DNA from: Charina bottae
Taxonomy: Eukaryota; Chordata; Lepidosauria; Squamata; Charinaidae
Assembly: GCA_023362775.1 (NCBI GenBank)
Contig: JALMGJ010000002.1
Coordinates: 36,729,914-36,793,913 of the forward strand
Reading direction: 5' to 3'
DNA length: 64,000 bases
Of the stretch, positions 54,559 to 64,000 are shown one piece after another; positions within the stretch are counted from its first letter, which is position 1, and each line of letters begins with the position of its first letter. Position numbers and translations under genes: made by a program. The notes beneath the pieces are model-generated. The model worked only from the letters and a program-made list of their open reading frames with translations. It searched no databases and was not told the origin of the DNA.

Positions 54559-54597
<39 letters not shown>
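53520..54597. mobile_element. Old RTE-type LINE, inverted pair of 3' parts
   Basis: 53765-54540 (+) reads as a decayed RTE RT end (GGRNINNLCYADDATLIAK) and a KGGRKEKKRTTSS-like tail, then a (AAT)n run at 54560-54597. About 53520-53690 is the inverse of the terminal part of the same element (GGGAAAGG...GGTTGGGGACA). The two 3' ends point outward, the same arrangement as the Penelope pair at 31099-32772. Confidence 0.6.
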
Positions 54598-54598
<1 letters not shown>

Positions 54599-54678
54599 GT
54601 TTTAATAGGACTGCTTTTTTATATTTGTGAATGCCAGGACTATTATCCAGTTAATCATGATGTCTACTTTTTCCTTAC

Positions 54679-54863
54679 CAATTCATTCTGAGTATCAATC
54701 ACAGCCAAGGATGCATTAAATGAGGAACAATTCTTTAAACTGATAAACCAATCCCTTTCTTCTTTTGATACATAGAAACATTTTCCGTTGTATCCAATCC
54801 AGGAATCTGGGCAGGCAGCACTAGCAAGGGGAGGACAAGGCGGACATGTTTGTGTTTTTTTAA
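54679..54863 (-). CDS. C-type lectin-like domain, first CTLD exon
   Basis: - strand acceptor TTTATTTCCAG before 54863 and donor TTG|GTAAGG after 54679. The 185-bp exon enters in phase 1 and leaves in phase 0. It reads VKKTQTCPPCPP (stalk with cysteines, possible dimer bond), then CPDSWIGYNGKCFYVSKEE, then NCSSFNASLAVIDTQNEL. C-P-x-x-W-I-G-Y and the A-x-L-A-x-I-D-T-Q end are hallmarks of the CLEC2/CD69 lectin-like group. The stalk valine is completed by the last base of the transmembrane exon at 60249-60338. Three N-x-S/T sites are possible. Between this and the transmembrane exon are about 5.4 kb of RTE and BovB insertions. Confidence 0.85.
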
Positions 54864-55011
54864 CTGGAAATAAAACAAAATGCACAAATCTTAGAGCTCA
54901 CGATGAACTATAACTCTGACAACAAAGTCTGAATAGTTAATATTAAGCTACCTCACTTAAATTGCAATTCCAGGATTTTTTAAGGAAGCCAAGTGAGTTA
55001 ATCTGTAAATA

Positions 55012-56298
55012 CAGATAGTCGTCACTTTGTTGTTGTTGTTGTTCAGTTGTGTAGTCGTGTCCGACTCTTCGTGACCTCATGGACCATAGCACGCCAGGCC
55101 TTCCTGTCCTCCACTGTCTCCTGGAGTTTACTCAAATTCATGTTCGTTACATCGGTGATGCTGTCTAACCATCTCATCCTCTGCCGTCCCCTTCTCCTTT
55201 TGCCTTCAGTCTTTCCCAGCATCAGGGTCTTTTCCAGTGAGTCCTCTCTTCGCATTAGGTGGCCAAAGTATTTGAGCTTCCGCTTCAGTATCTGTCCTTC
55301 CAATGAGCAGTCAGGGTTGATTTCCTTTAGGATTGACTGATTTGACCTCCTTGCAGTCCAAGGGACTCTCAAGAGTCTTCTCCAGCACCACAGCTCGAAA
55401 GCATCAATTCTTCGGCGCTCAGCCTTCCTTATGGTCCAACTCTCACAGCCATACATTACTAATAGAAAAACCATACCTTTAACCATACGGACCTTTGTCG
55501 GCAAGGTGATGTCTCTGCTTTTTAATATGCTGTCTAGGTTTGCCATAGCTTTCCTCCCAAGGAGCAAGCGTCTTTTAATTTCATGGCTGCAGTCACTGTC
55601 TGCGGTGATCTTGGAGCCCAAGAAAATAAAATCTGTCACTGCTTCCATTTCTTCCCCTTCTATTTGCCAGGAAGTGATGGGACCAGATGCCATGATCTGA
55701 GTTTTTTTAATGTTGAGTTTCAAGCCAGCTTTTGCACTCTCCTCTTTCACCCTCATCAAGAGGCTCTTTAGTTCCTCTTCACTTTCTGCCATTAGGGTGG
55801 TATCGTCTGCATATCTGAGGTTGTTGATATTTCTCCTGGCAATCTTAACTCCGGCTTGTGATTCATCCAGTCGTCACTTACCGACCACAATTGGGACTGG
55901 CAAATCCATCGCCAAGCGATGCAGTCGTAAAATGAAAAATCACATGACCGTGCCCAACCTACGATGGCAGTTTGTCAGTTCTGGCTGCGGTTGTTAAGCA
56001 AATCACCGTGGGTCGCTAAGCACAACAACACGTGACTGCAACTTGTGACTTCCTGCTGGCTTCCCCAGTGACTTTGCTTGTCAGAAGCCAGCTGTGAAGG
56101 TCACAAATGGCATCACGTGACTGTGGGATGCTGTGACCATTGTAAATGCGTGCCGGTTGCCAAGCGCCCAAATTGCGATCACGTGGCTGCAGGGACACTG
56201 TGATGGCCACAACTTTGAGGACCGGTCACAAGTCTATTTAGTGCTGTCGTAACTTTGAATGGTTGCTGAATGAGAGGTCATTAACCGAAGATTACCTG
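55012..56298. mobile_element. Tigger-like MITE split by a BovB insertion
   Basis: The left end CAGATAGTCGTCACTT (55012-55027) and the right body 55869-56298, ending GAAGATTACCTG with TA, belong to one MITE. Confidence 0.75.
55028..55868 (-). mobile_element. BovB (RTE) LINE, 3' part, 11-bp TSD
   Basis: The - strand reading of about 249 codons starts at MAESEEELKSLL and runs to the normal C-terminal end KSRTRLHN. It has a (CAA)n-type 3' end at 55028. The 11 bases AGTCGTCACTT occur at 55017-55027 and 55869-55879, marking a target-primed insertion into the MITE. Very similar to the larger copy at 58000-60150. Confidence 0.85.
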
Positions 56299-56699
56299 TA
56301 TACCCAAACACGTATATAACTTTATAACATAATTTTAGATTTGTATCCTGAATATGTGTCAGTACACTTCCTATATCTCCTGGTTGATGCAAACAACTGT
56401 ATGTTGGGTTGCAAGATAGTCTCTAGTTTAGAGATCTTAGCTTGCACAGAATATCAGGAGCATATTTGGAATACAAATAGACTTTGATTGTACTTATGGC
56501 AATCTGGTATAAAATGTGCCAGAACTAATCAAGACTGTCCTTACCATTAGCTGGGAATGTTGCATGTGACACAGGTACGACCAAGGTTGATAACCAAGTC
56601 TACAACTGTATCTTACAAAAATGCTTTATGTGGAAAGTTCAGTTGTCCAAAGTCATGATGGGCAATGAAGCCAATATTTATCAGCCATGATTTGGTGAT
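56299..56699. other. Intron of the lectin-like gene, nothing recognised
   Basis: No repeat delimited. Confidence 0.4.
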
Positions 56700-57668
56700 G
56701 ATCTGTATAACGACCAAGTAGCAACGGTAAGAACAGAGCATGGAACAACGGACTGGTTTAAGATTGGGAAAGGAGTACGGCAGGGCTGTGTACTCTCACC
56801 CTACCTATTCAACCTGTACACAGAACACATCATGCGACGTGCTGGGCTTGAGGAATCCAAGGCTGGAGTTAAAATCGCTGGAAGAAACATTAACAATCTC
56901 AGATATGCAGATGATACCACTTTGATGGCTGAAAGCGAGGAGGAGTTGAGGAGACTTATGACGAAGGTGAAAGAAGAAAGTGCAAAAGCTGGGTTGCAGT
57001 TAAACCTCAAAAAAACCAAGATTATGGCAACCAGCTTGATTGATAACTGGCAAATACAGTAGAGGGAGAAAAAGTGGAGGCAGTGACAGACTTTGTATTT
57101 CTAGGCGCAAAGATTACTGCAGATGCTGACTGCAGCCAGGAAATCAGAAGACGTCTACTTCTTGGGCGGAAAGCAATGGCAAATCTTGATAAAATAGTTA
57201 AGAGCAGAGACCTCACACTGACAACAAAGGTCCGCATAGTTAAAGCAATGGTATTCCCTGTTGTAACCTATGGCTGTGAGAGCTGGACCATAAGGAAGGC
57301 TGAGCGAAGGAAGATAGATGCTTTTGAACTGTGGTGTTGGAGGAAAATTCTGAGAGTGCCTTGGACTGCAAGAAGATCAAACCAGTCCGTACTCCAGGAA
57401 ATAAAGCCAGACTGCTCACTTGAGGGAATGATATTAAAGGCAAAACTGAAGTACTTTGGCCACATAATGAGAAGACAGGATACCCTGGAGAAGAAGCTGA
57501 TGCTAGGGAAAGTGGAAGGCAAAAGGAAGAGGGGCCGACCAAGGGCAAGATGCATGGATGATATTCTGGAGGTGACAGACTCAACCATGGGGGAGCTGGG
57601 GATGGTGACGGCCGACAGGAAGCTCTGGCGTGGGCTAGTCGGAAGCGACTGAACGAATAAACAACAAA
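56700..57668 (+). mobile_element. RTE-type LINE (non-BovB subfamily), RT to 3' end
   Basis: Reads QVATVRTEHGTTDWFKIGKG, GVRQGCVLSPYLFNLY and NNLRYADDTTLMAESEEEL, then after a small frame break near 57060 continues EAVTDFVFLGAKITADADC to the C-terminal KRGRPRARCMDDI. It ends AACGAATAAACAACAAA at 57668. Same subfamily as 35500-36575 and in the opposite orientation to the lectin-like gene. Confidence 0.85.
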
Positions 57669-57999
57669 TGGCATTTTTAAGATTGCAATTTGGAATGTAA
57701 AAAGAGTAAATGAAGGTTATTGAATTAAATGCAAATTTGTTTATGTTGGATCATGCTATCTTGTTTCCTTTCCCCCCATATCTGCTTTGGCTTGTCCTGT
57801 CTTTCACCTAACAATCTTTCCTCCCAGGGGCATTTGTGGGGGTGTGAGAAAAGTCCAGATGGCAATCACAGCAGTGCAATAAAATTCCTGCCTTTTGGAT
57901 ACGCATTCAACATGGACACACGTGCAAGAAGTCCGGGCTTTAATTGCTGCAATCATCATCTTCACTTATTTGACCCCCCGCCCCCCACTTGCTGCTTTT
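57669..57999. other. Intron of the lectin-like gene, nothing recognised
   Basis: No exon or repeat besides a C-run at 57973. Confidence 0.4.
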
Positions 58000-60150
58000 T
58001 GTTGTTGTTGTTGTTGTTCAGTCGTTTAGTCGTGTCCGACTCTTCGTGACCTCATGGACCACAGCACGCCAGGCCTCCCTGTCCTCCACTGTCTCCCGGA
58101 GTTTACTCAAATTCATGTTCATTACATCGGTGATGCTATCTAACCATCTCATCCTCTGCCGTCCCCTTCTCCTTTTGCCTTCAGTCTTTCCCAGCATCAG
58201 GGTCTTTTCCAGTGAGTCCTCTCTTCGCATTAGGTGGCCAAAGTATTTGAGCTTCAGCTTCAGTATCTGTCCTTCCAATGAGCAGTCAGGGTTGATTTCC
58301 TTTAGGATTGACTGGTTTGACCTCCTTGCAGTCCAAGGGACTCTCAAGAGTCTTCTCCAGCACCACAGCTCGAAAGCATCAATTCTTTGGCGCTCAGCCT
58401 TCCTTATGGTCCAACTCTCACAGCCATACATTACTAATAGAAAAACCATACCTTTAACTATACGGACCTTTGTCGGCAAGGTGATGTCTCTGCTTTTTAA
58501 TATGCTGTCTAGGTTTGCCATAGCTTTCCTCCCAAGGAGCAAGCGTCTTTTAATTTCATGGCTGCAGTCACTGTCTGCGGTGATCTTGGAGCCCAAGAAA
58601 ATAAAATCTGTCACTGCTTCCATTTCTTCCCCTTCTATTTGCCAGGAAGTGATGGGACCAGATGCCATGATCTGGGTTTTTTTAATGTTGAGTTTCAAGC
58701 CAGCTTTTGCACTCTCCTCTTTCACCCTCATCAAGAGTCTCTTTAGTTCCTCTTCATTTTCTGCCATTAGGGTGGTATCGTCTGCATATCTGAGGTTGTT
58801 GATATTTCTCCCGGCAATCTTAACTCCGGCTTGTGATTCATCCAGCCCGGTCTTTCTCATGATGTACTCTGCATATAAGTTAAATAACCAGGGTGATAAT
58901 ATACAGCCTTGTCGTACTCCTTTCCCAATTTTGAACCAGTCGGTTGTTCCATGTCTGGTTCTAACTGTTGCTTCTTGACCCGCATACAGGTTTCTCAGAA
59001 GACAGGTAAGGTGGTCTGGTACTCCCATCTCTTTAAGACTTTCCCAGAGTTTGTTGTGATCAACACAATCAAAGGCTTTAGCGTAGTCAATGAAGCAGAA
59101 GTAGATGTTTTTCTGGAACTCTCTTGCTTTTTCCATGATCCAGCGAATGTTGGCAATCTGATCTCTAGTTCCTCTGCCTCTTCGAAACCCAGCTTGCACT
59201 TCTGGTAGTTCTCGGTTCACATACTGCTGAAGCCTAGCTTGTAGGATTTTGAGCATAACCTTGCTAGCATGTGAAATGAGCGCAATTGTACAGTAGTTTG
59301 AACATTCTTTGGCATTGCCTTTCTTTGGAATTGGAATGTAAACTGATCTTTTCCAATCCTGTGGCCACTGTTGAGTTTTCCAAATTTGTTGGCATATTGA
59401 GTGCAGCACTTTAACAGCATCATCTTTTAGGATTTTAAATAGCTCAGCTGGGATACTGTCTTCTCCGCTAGCTTTGTTGTTAGTAATGCTTCCTAAGGCC
59501 CACTTGACTTCACTCTCTAGGATGTCCGGCTCAAGCTCAGTGACCACACCATCGTATTTATCAGGGATATTAAGATCTTTCTTGTATAGTTCTTCTGTGT
59601 ATTCTTGCCACCTCTTCTTAATCTCTTCTGCTTCTGTTAGGTCCCTGCCTTTTTTGTCCTTTATCATGCCCATCTTTGCACAAAACGTTCCCTTGATATC
59701 TCCGATTTTCTTGAAGAGATCTCTAGTCTTCCCCATTCTATTGTTTTCCTCGATTTCTTTGCATTGTTCATTTAAGAAGGCCTTCTTATCTCTCCTTGCT
59801 ATTCTCTGGAATTCTGCATTCAGTTGTTTATATCTTTCCCTTTCTCCCTTGCCTTTTGCTTCCCTTCTTTCCTCAGCTATTTGTAAAGCATCAGTCAGCC
59901 ACTTTGCTTTCTTGCATTTCTTTTTCTTTGGGATGGTTTTAGTTGCTGCCTCCTGTACAATGTTACAAACCTCCATCCATAGTTCTTCAGGCACTCTGTC
60001 TACCAGATCTAATCCTTTAAATCTATTCCTCACCTCCACTGTATATGCATAAGGGATATGATTTAGGTCATACCTGAGTGGTCTAGTGGTTTTCTCTACA
60101 TTCTTCAATTTAACCCTAAATTTTGCTGCTACTTCCTTCCAAATCATTCT
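58000..60150 (-). mobile_element. BovB (RTE) LINE, about 2.1 kb, long intact reading frame
   Basis: A single - strand frame (60147 to 58018) spans most of the RT protein and ends at the natural stop. The 3' end is a (CAA)n-type tail near 58000-58017. 5'-truncated, so the apurinic endonuclease is missing. It sits in the intron between the transmembrane and first CTLD exons, in the same orientation as the gene. Confidence 0.9.
58018..60147 (-). CDS. BovB reverse transcriptase, 709 codons, N-truncated
   Basis: BovB is an RTE-clade non-LTR retrotransposon. The protein copies its RNA into DNA at a nicked target. The reading includes a basic linker (KKKKCKKAKWL, about residue 75), RT motifs with a catalytic Asp in FIDYAKAFD (352-360), GVRQGCILSP (about 410-419) and the YADD box (454-457). 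A C-terminal region with YGCESWTIRKAE and KRRRGRQRMRW follows. No frameshift or stop occurs in 709 codons, which suggests recent insertion. The missing endonuclease means it is not an independent element. BovB is known for patchy distribution in vertebrates attributed to horizontal transfer, with squamates a main host. It is transposon, not host, coding sequence. Confidence 0.9.
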   Translation of the reverse strand: MIWKEVAAKFRVKLKNVEKTTRPLRYDLNHIPYAYTVEVRNRFKGLDLVDRVPEELWMEVCNIVQEAATKTIPKKKKCKKAKWLTDALQIAEERREAKGKGERERYKQLNAEFQRIARRDKKAFLNEQCKEIEENNRMGKTRDLFKKIGDIKGTFCAKMGMIKDKKGRDLTEAEEIKKRWQEYTEELYKKDLNIPDKYDGVVTELEPDILESEVKWALGSITNNKASGEDSIPAELFKILKDDAVKVLHSICQQIWKTQQWPQDWKRSVYIPIPKKGNAKECSNYCTIALISHASKVMLKILQARLQQYVNRELPEVQAGFRRGRGTRDQIANIRWIMEKAREFQKNIYFCFIDYAKAFDCVDHNKLWESLKEMGVPDHLTCLLRNLYAGQEATVRTRHGTTDWFKIGKGVRQGCILSPWLFNLYAEYIMRKTGLDESQAGVKIAGRNINNLRYADDTTLMAENEEELKRLLMRVKEESAKAGLKLNIKKTQIMASGPITSWQIEGEEMEAVTDFIFLGSKITADSDCSHEIKRRLLLGRKAMANLDSILKSRDITLPTKVRIVKGMVFLLVMYGCESWTIRKAERQRIDAFELWCWRRLLRVPWTARRSNQSILKEINPDCSLEGQILKLKLKYFGHLMRREDSLEKTLMLGKTEGKRRRGRQRMRWLDSITDVMNMNLSKLRETVEDREAWRAVVHEVTKSRTRLND

Positions 60151-60248
60151 GGGGTTTAAATTTAATCATTCATGCATGTGGTGATCTTGATTTGAACAAC
60201 AACAACAAAACTATGGACAAATTTAAATAGAAATCTCTCATTACTTAC

Positions 60249-60338
60249 CAGCCAATGCAATTATAATAATGATCAGCAAGGTGACTACTACAGTTGCTAT
60301 AATGAATGTTTTGTCTTTAATGCACTTAGGTATGAAAC
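60249..60338 (-). CDS. Transmembrane exon of the type II lectin-like receptor
   Basis: - strand acceptor CTGTCTTTCAG before 60338 and donor CTG|GTAAGT after 60249. The 90-bp exon is phase 1 at both ends. It reads FIPKCIKDKTFIIATVVV then LLIIIIIALA, a short cytoplasmic-side segment followed by one membrane helix, as expected for a type II receptor. Splicing to 54863 gives ALA-VKKTQTC without a stop. A cytoplasmic exon with the start codon should lie above 60338; none was identified. The gene thus covers at least 7.4 kb on the - strand. Expression on lymphoid cells is inferred from the family only. Confidence 0.8.
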
Positions 60339-60982
60339 CTGAAAGACAGACAGGAAAGTATTAGGACATGAAGTTCATGATTTTATTATGATTGTTTAGG
60401 TTTTTCATTGTTTTTATTGTCTTGTGAGCTACCCAAGGTTGTAGTCACACTATGGATGGCTATATAAGTCTTATAAATAAATGGATGGATGGATGGAAGA
60501 GGAAAAGAATCAGCCACTATTAATGCCAGAATTTGCCCTTTAAGGCAAGAGACTGCACATTTATCCCAAATGACTGGCTATAATTTGTATGAACAGTTTT
60601 TGTGTTCTGTTTGTGTTCTGTTTTGTGATCTTAGAACTGTCTTCTCTCATCTCTGTATGCTCCAGCTGGCCTATAAAGCTGTATGGCAGGGGAATTTGGG
60701 AAAGGAAGTCCAAAACATCTGGAGAGCTTTTGGCTGGAGAAAGCGGGTGTGTTTGCATTTATCGACAGTTAAAGTTTGTGGTCTGACTTGCAGCTGCTGA
60801 TCATGCAACAGTTAAACAACTGAACTTCCCACATCTCCTTCCCCCTCCCTCTAGAAGGAAGAAGGCAGTTAGGGTGCCTCCAAGGAGCACAAAAGCACAA
60901 CCTTGGTGTCTGTTTTGTATGGCCTTCAGGTTTCTTTCTGCACGGGAGGGAGCAAGTTCTGGAGTCTGGAGTGGCTAATATG
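60339..60982. other. Upstream part of the lectin-like gene, no exon identified
   Basis: A GGAT microsatellite at about 60480-60497. The cytoplasmic exon expected on the - strand was not recognised. Confidence 0.35.
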
Positions 60983-61465
60983 GGATGCGGATGGCTCAGC
61001 AGGTTAAACAGCTGAGCTGTAGGCTGCCGATCAGAAGGTCAGCAGTTCGAACCCCGCACGCGAGGTGAGCTCTTGTTGCTAAGCCCTAGCTCCTGTCAAC
61101 CCAGCAGTTCAAAAGCCTAGCAAGTAGATAAAATGGGTATCACCTTAAGTGGGCTAATTTGCTAGCGTCCTGTCGGGAAGTCGGCTCCACCGAAGGAGAG
61201 GATCGGAGGAAGATCGAATGGCAGTGGTGACGACGGACCCGGATGTGACAGCTACAGGACGTCAGCTCAAGGCATCCTGGGAATTGTAGTCTGGAGCCTA
61301 GTAGAGTCGGTTCCCTCACCCCCCTTCCTTCACACGCGGTGAATTGAATTTGGTGAATTGTATAATTTGAATTGTATATATATGAATGTAAGCCGCCTAG
61401 AGTCCTCCATTAGGGAGGGGATAGGCGGGGTATAAATATCACTATAAATAAATAAAATAAATAAA
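60983..61465 (+). mobile_element. tRNA-derived SINE with L2-type tail, copy 2
   Basis: Head GGCTCAGCAGGTTAAAC and GTTCGAACCC B-box; body with ACAGGACGTCAGC and AGAGTCGGTTCCCTCACC; tail GTAAGCCGCCTAGAGTCC and AAAT repeats. Same layout as 23584-24083. Confidence 0.75.
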
Positions 61466-61635
61466 TAATATCCTCCTTCCTCCTCACAGCTGTGGGAGAC
61501 ACAAAGTCATTTTGAATCCCACCTCTCTGAAATGCCCAACAGCCCTGGCAGAAGAAGAAGCTGGCAACCCTTGTGAAAGTATAATGTCCAAGCCCCAAAG
61601 TTTAATATCACAAAATACAATTCAAGTGCTGCAGC

Positions 61636-61733
61636 CAGTGTTCCTCAACCTTGGCAACTTTTAAGATGCTGGCTGGGGAATCCAGGGAATTGAAGTCCAC
61701 CCGTCTTAAAGTTGCCAAGGTTGAGAAACAGTG
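61636..61733. mobile_element. Palindromic hAT-type MITE
   Basis: CAGTGTTCCTCAACC and GGTTGAGAAACAGTG ends; flanks GCTGCAGC and GCTGCAAC (7 of 8). Confidence 0.75.
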
Positions 61734-62654
61734 GCTGCAACTGTTTTTCCATAACACAGTGTGGGCAGGAGGTTGAAGGGAATGAACACACCCATGAGGG
61801 AGAAGCTGGAAAAATGTACTGGGCAAAGCAAAGCAAAAACCAACTTCAGTTGCAAAGTATAATGTAAGCAGGAAATATCCCCAAACAAGAGAGTAAAAGA
61901 AGACAGGGCAACATTCCATAGATGAATGTAAACACAAGACTAAGTCTCATGTGCTTTTCATGTGCCACCGAGAAGTCCTTGTGAGAGGCAGTAGCAGATA
62001 TCCCTCAGCTTCCTTCAGCTAATGCACAGTGCTGTTTGTGGACACCAGCTCTGCACTAAAGGCCATCCTTAAGAGGGATTTCCCAGCATACAGCATGTAG
62101 CATCCTTGCAATTAGGCATACTTTGTCATGACGCGCACCTATTGTCTGCTTTGCCTGTCAGCTAGCAAACCTTTATGTGAGATAGTACCAGAAAACCCTC
62201 CTCTGCATAGGTGCAAAGCAGTTCTACAGAAAGAGAAAGCTCGGCTGCACAACAACACAGTTACTTATGGGAAGCCACTGGGGGGGGGGGGAGAAGGAGG
62301 GAGACGTGCAGAAAAATCGAAGGAATGTTTAGAGCATGCCGCCCCAACTTCCTCATCTCCTGCAACAGCATTACAGCAATTAACCAGATCTTGTTCTTTG
62401 AGACGAAGGTACTAACATCAATTCCTTCCCCCTTGGGTGGATGATCTGGACTTCCCTCTCCGACCCCAACTGCCAAAAGACAGTGGCAGGGTTTCTGCCC
62501 CGAAAATGGGAAACACCCACCAAGGTGATGTGGGAAACTCACCAAGTGTGAGGTTCTTTTTTTTTTTTTAAAAAAAAGAAAGAAACAGCCCCAACTTCCT
62601 TTCCTCAAAACCAGGAAAAAATAAAAAATCCTGGTTTTTACCATAGGCGTGGCA
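61734..62654. other. Nothing recognised
   Basis: A G-run at 62281 and a T/A homopolymer stretch at 62551-62578 only. Confidence 0.4.
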
Positions 62655-62705
62655 CAGCTTTTTGTTGTTTATTCGTTCAGTCGTTTCCGACTCTTCGTGA
62701 GCTCC
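62655..62705 (-). mobile_element. RTE-type LINE, last 3' bases
   Basis: TTTGTTGTTTATTCGTTCAG followed by TTCCGACTCTTCGTGA is the inverse of the RTE 3' terminus seen at 27540-27570. Confidence 0.6.
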
Positions 62706-63247
62706 ACCCACATTATTTCATTACTCTCCCCTCAAAGGTTACAAGGGCCCCAGGCAGGTGTCCACCTCTGTTTTTACCAGCATTTCGTGCACTCTTTGTA
62801 TCATGGCTCCTGGGAGAAGATGCAGTCGTCACCTCAGGAGTCAAACGAGCAGAACATCCAGAATCCCCTTCTGCCCCTACCGGAAGGTAGAAGACAAGTG
62901 CGACAATGCCTATAGATGTGGTCTAGTTTTGCTATTGGGAAGGCACTGCCCCCAATACCCAAGCAGGTCTTTCCCAGTCTGAACAATGTAAAGAAATATT
63001 TTAAGTAGCTGAAACCTCACAAGATCCCCAAATCTTGCACCACTGAATGTTCACATGCAGGATCTCAAGGTGACCCCCAAAACTCTCATGAGAGTTGATC
63101 ATCTTGCAAGATTTCAGGTGATTATATTAGGCAGTGGTTGTTGGAGATTCTGGCAAATCCAGCATGCCTCATCAGCATATGGATGGCTGCTCTAGGATGC
63201 AAGCTCTCCATGCTTTTTGAGGAAGCTGTTTGTGGCCACTCCCACTT

Positions 63248-63252
<5 letters not shown>
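62706..63252. other. Nothing recognised
   Basis: No exon or repeat delimited. Confidence 0.4.

Positions 63253-63313
<61 letters not shown>
63253..63313. repeat. CT dinucleotide microsatellite
   Basis: About 29 uninterrupted CT units. Confidence 0.95.
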
Positions 63314-63316
<3 letters not shown>

Positions 63317-64000
63317 CTTGGACCGGGAGCAAGCACATGGCTGTGTGCTGCTCCATTCTAGGCCATGGATGGGCCTAGGGGATTTTCCCCCCTTTCTACA
63401 TGCATCTCTTGCAGTAAGCAGGGCAAGAGGTATTAAGTTTAGGGAAACAAAGAAGAAATGGAACATCATTTGTCTACCAAAAATACTGTACCTGGAATGA
63501 ATAAACATAAGGACTCTTTTCATACCTGCCATGTTTAAGCGCGTGTTTCTTTATGCTTGGGTGGGCTAAAGGTGTAAGATTAACCTGGATCTCTCTAGTA
63601 TCCTCATGGGCTCTGTTTTTAAACAATATTCTTTTTCTGTACACGAACTTTGCAGCTCTGCTCCATTTCAGTAGTTCTAACAGACTGCTGAATGGGCTTC
63701 AGTGGTGGCCATGTCATGTGACAATACCGAGGCCTAGATCTGGGGTATTTCCATTGTTTTTTTGGTGCACATTGGAGGACCTCCTTGCTTTTGCATAATC
63801 AGATATATATGCTGCTGAATTCCATCTGAAACTGACATTCCAAACAGAATCCCAGGTGTGATGGTCTCTGTGAGCCTCTCCCCATCTTAGAAGATCATCT
63901 GGAAGGGTCCTTTCAGATGCTCTTCCTGATCCAACAGATTAAAGGTGTTTGGCTTCAGTCCAGCTCTTACCATAAGAACCAAAGATTACTGAAGAAAACA
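63314..64000. other. Nothing recognised
   Basis: No exon or repeat delimited up to the window end. Confidence 0.4.

Noticed and set aside
63122..63532. 136-codon - strand reading with an Arg-Glu run
   Set aside because: It translates the CT microsatellite.

Overview
This window is vertebrate genomic DNA and almost certainly from a squamate reptile (lizard or snake). The basis is its repeat content: tRNA-derived SINEs of the Sauria type whose tail matches the BovB 3' end, several RTE/BovB LINE copies including one with a 709-codon open reading frame, CR1 and L2-type LINE ends, Penelope-like elements with a GIY-YIG domain, and many non-autonomous hAT elements with intact 8-bp target duplications. 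No bacterial gene organisation, CRISPR array or operon is present. Most long open reading frames are repeats or chance readings of GC-rich or tandem DNA.

Host genes appear only as single exons in an otherwise intronic or intergenic repeat landscape, and all look like immune-receptor parts. On the + strand there is an Ig V-like exon (707-1096) and a transmembrane exon with an N-x-x-R motif of leukocyte-receptor type (6777-6901); their phases are compatible. On the - strand there is a signal/membrane exon (17020-17142) plus an Ig-like exon (15989-16285), a PRY-SPRY (B30.2) exon with a frameshift (38324-38866), and three phase-matched exons of a type II C-type lectin-like receptor (60249-60338, 54679-54863, 52922-53025). 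A CpG-rich segment with a possible first exon lies at 34480-35180. Together these suggest an MHC- or NK-complex-like immune gene cluster; this is inference.

Layout: 0-7 kb holds an L1 tail, the Ig exon, a GC-rich hAT element, LTR-like repeats, a Sauria SINE and a Penelope end. 7.4-9 kb is one hAT-type element swollen by about 20 copies of a minisatellite. 9-17 kb holds L2, small hAT elements, a 72-bp-arm palindrome and the - strand Ig gene. 19.2-21.1 kb is a CORE-SINE-like element with tandemly amplified core, split by a solo LTR. 23-30 kb holds a Tigger-like MITE split by a SINE, a CR1 end, a second amplified SINE core and hAT elements. 31.1-32.8 kb is a head-to-head pair of Penelope-like copies inside one target duplication. 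34-37 kb holds the CpG island and an RTE copy. 38-46 kb holds the SPRY exon and a dense nest of hAT elements. 46.8-51.9 kb is a chromovirus-type Gypsy element lacking RT, with two adjacent solo LTRs in gag and a perfect 50-bp-arm hairpin in the integrase. 52-60.4 kb is the lectin-like gene, whose introns are filled with RTE/BovB copies. 60.4-64 kb holds SINE, hAT and simple repeats.

The most notable signals are hammerhead-ribozyme-like folds in the Penelope ends and in related short repeats, the paired Penelope insertion, the tandem amplification inside two unrelated short transposons, the chain of nested LTR insertions, and the three-exon lectin-like receptor. Exon calls rest on splice signals, phase agreement and motif recognition by eye; no alignment or database search was run.
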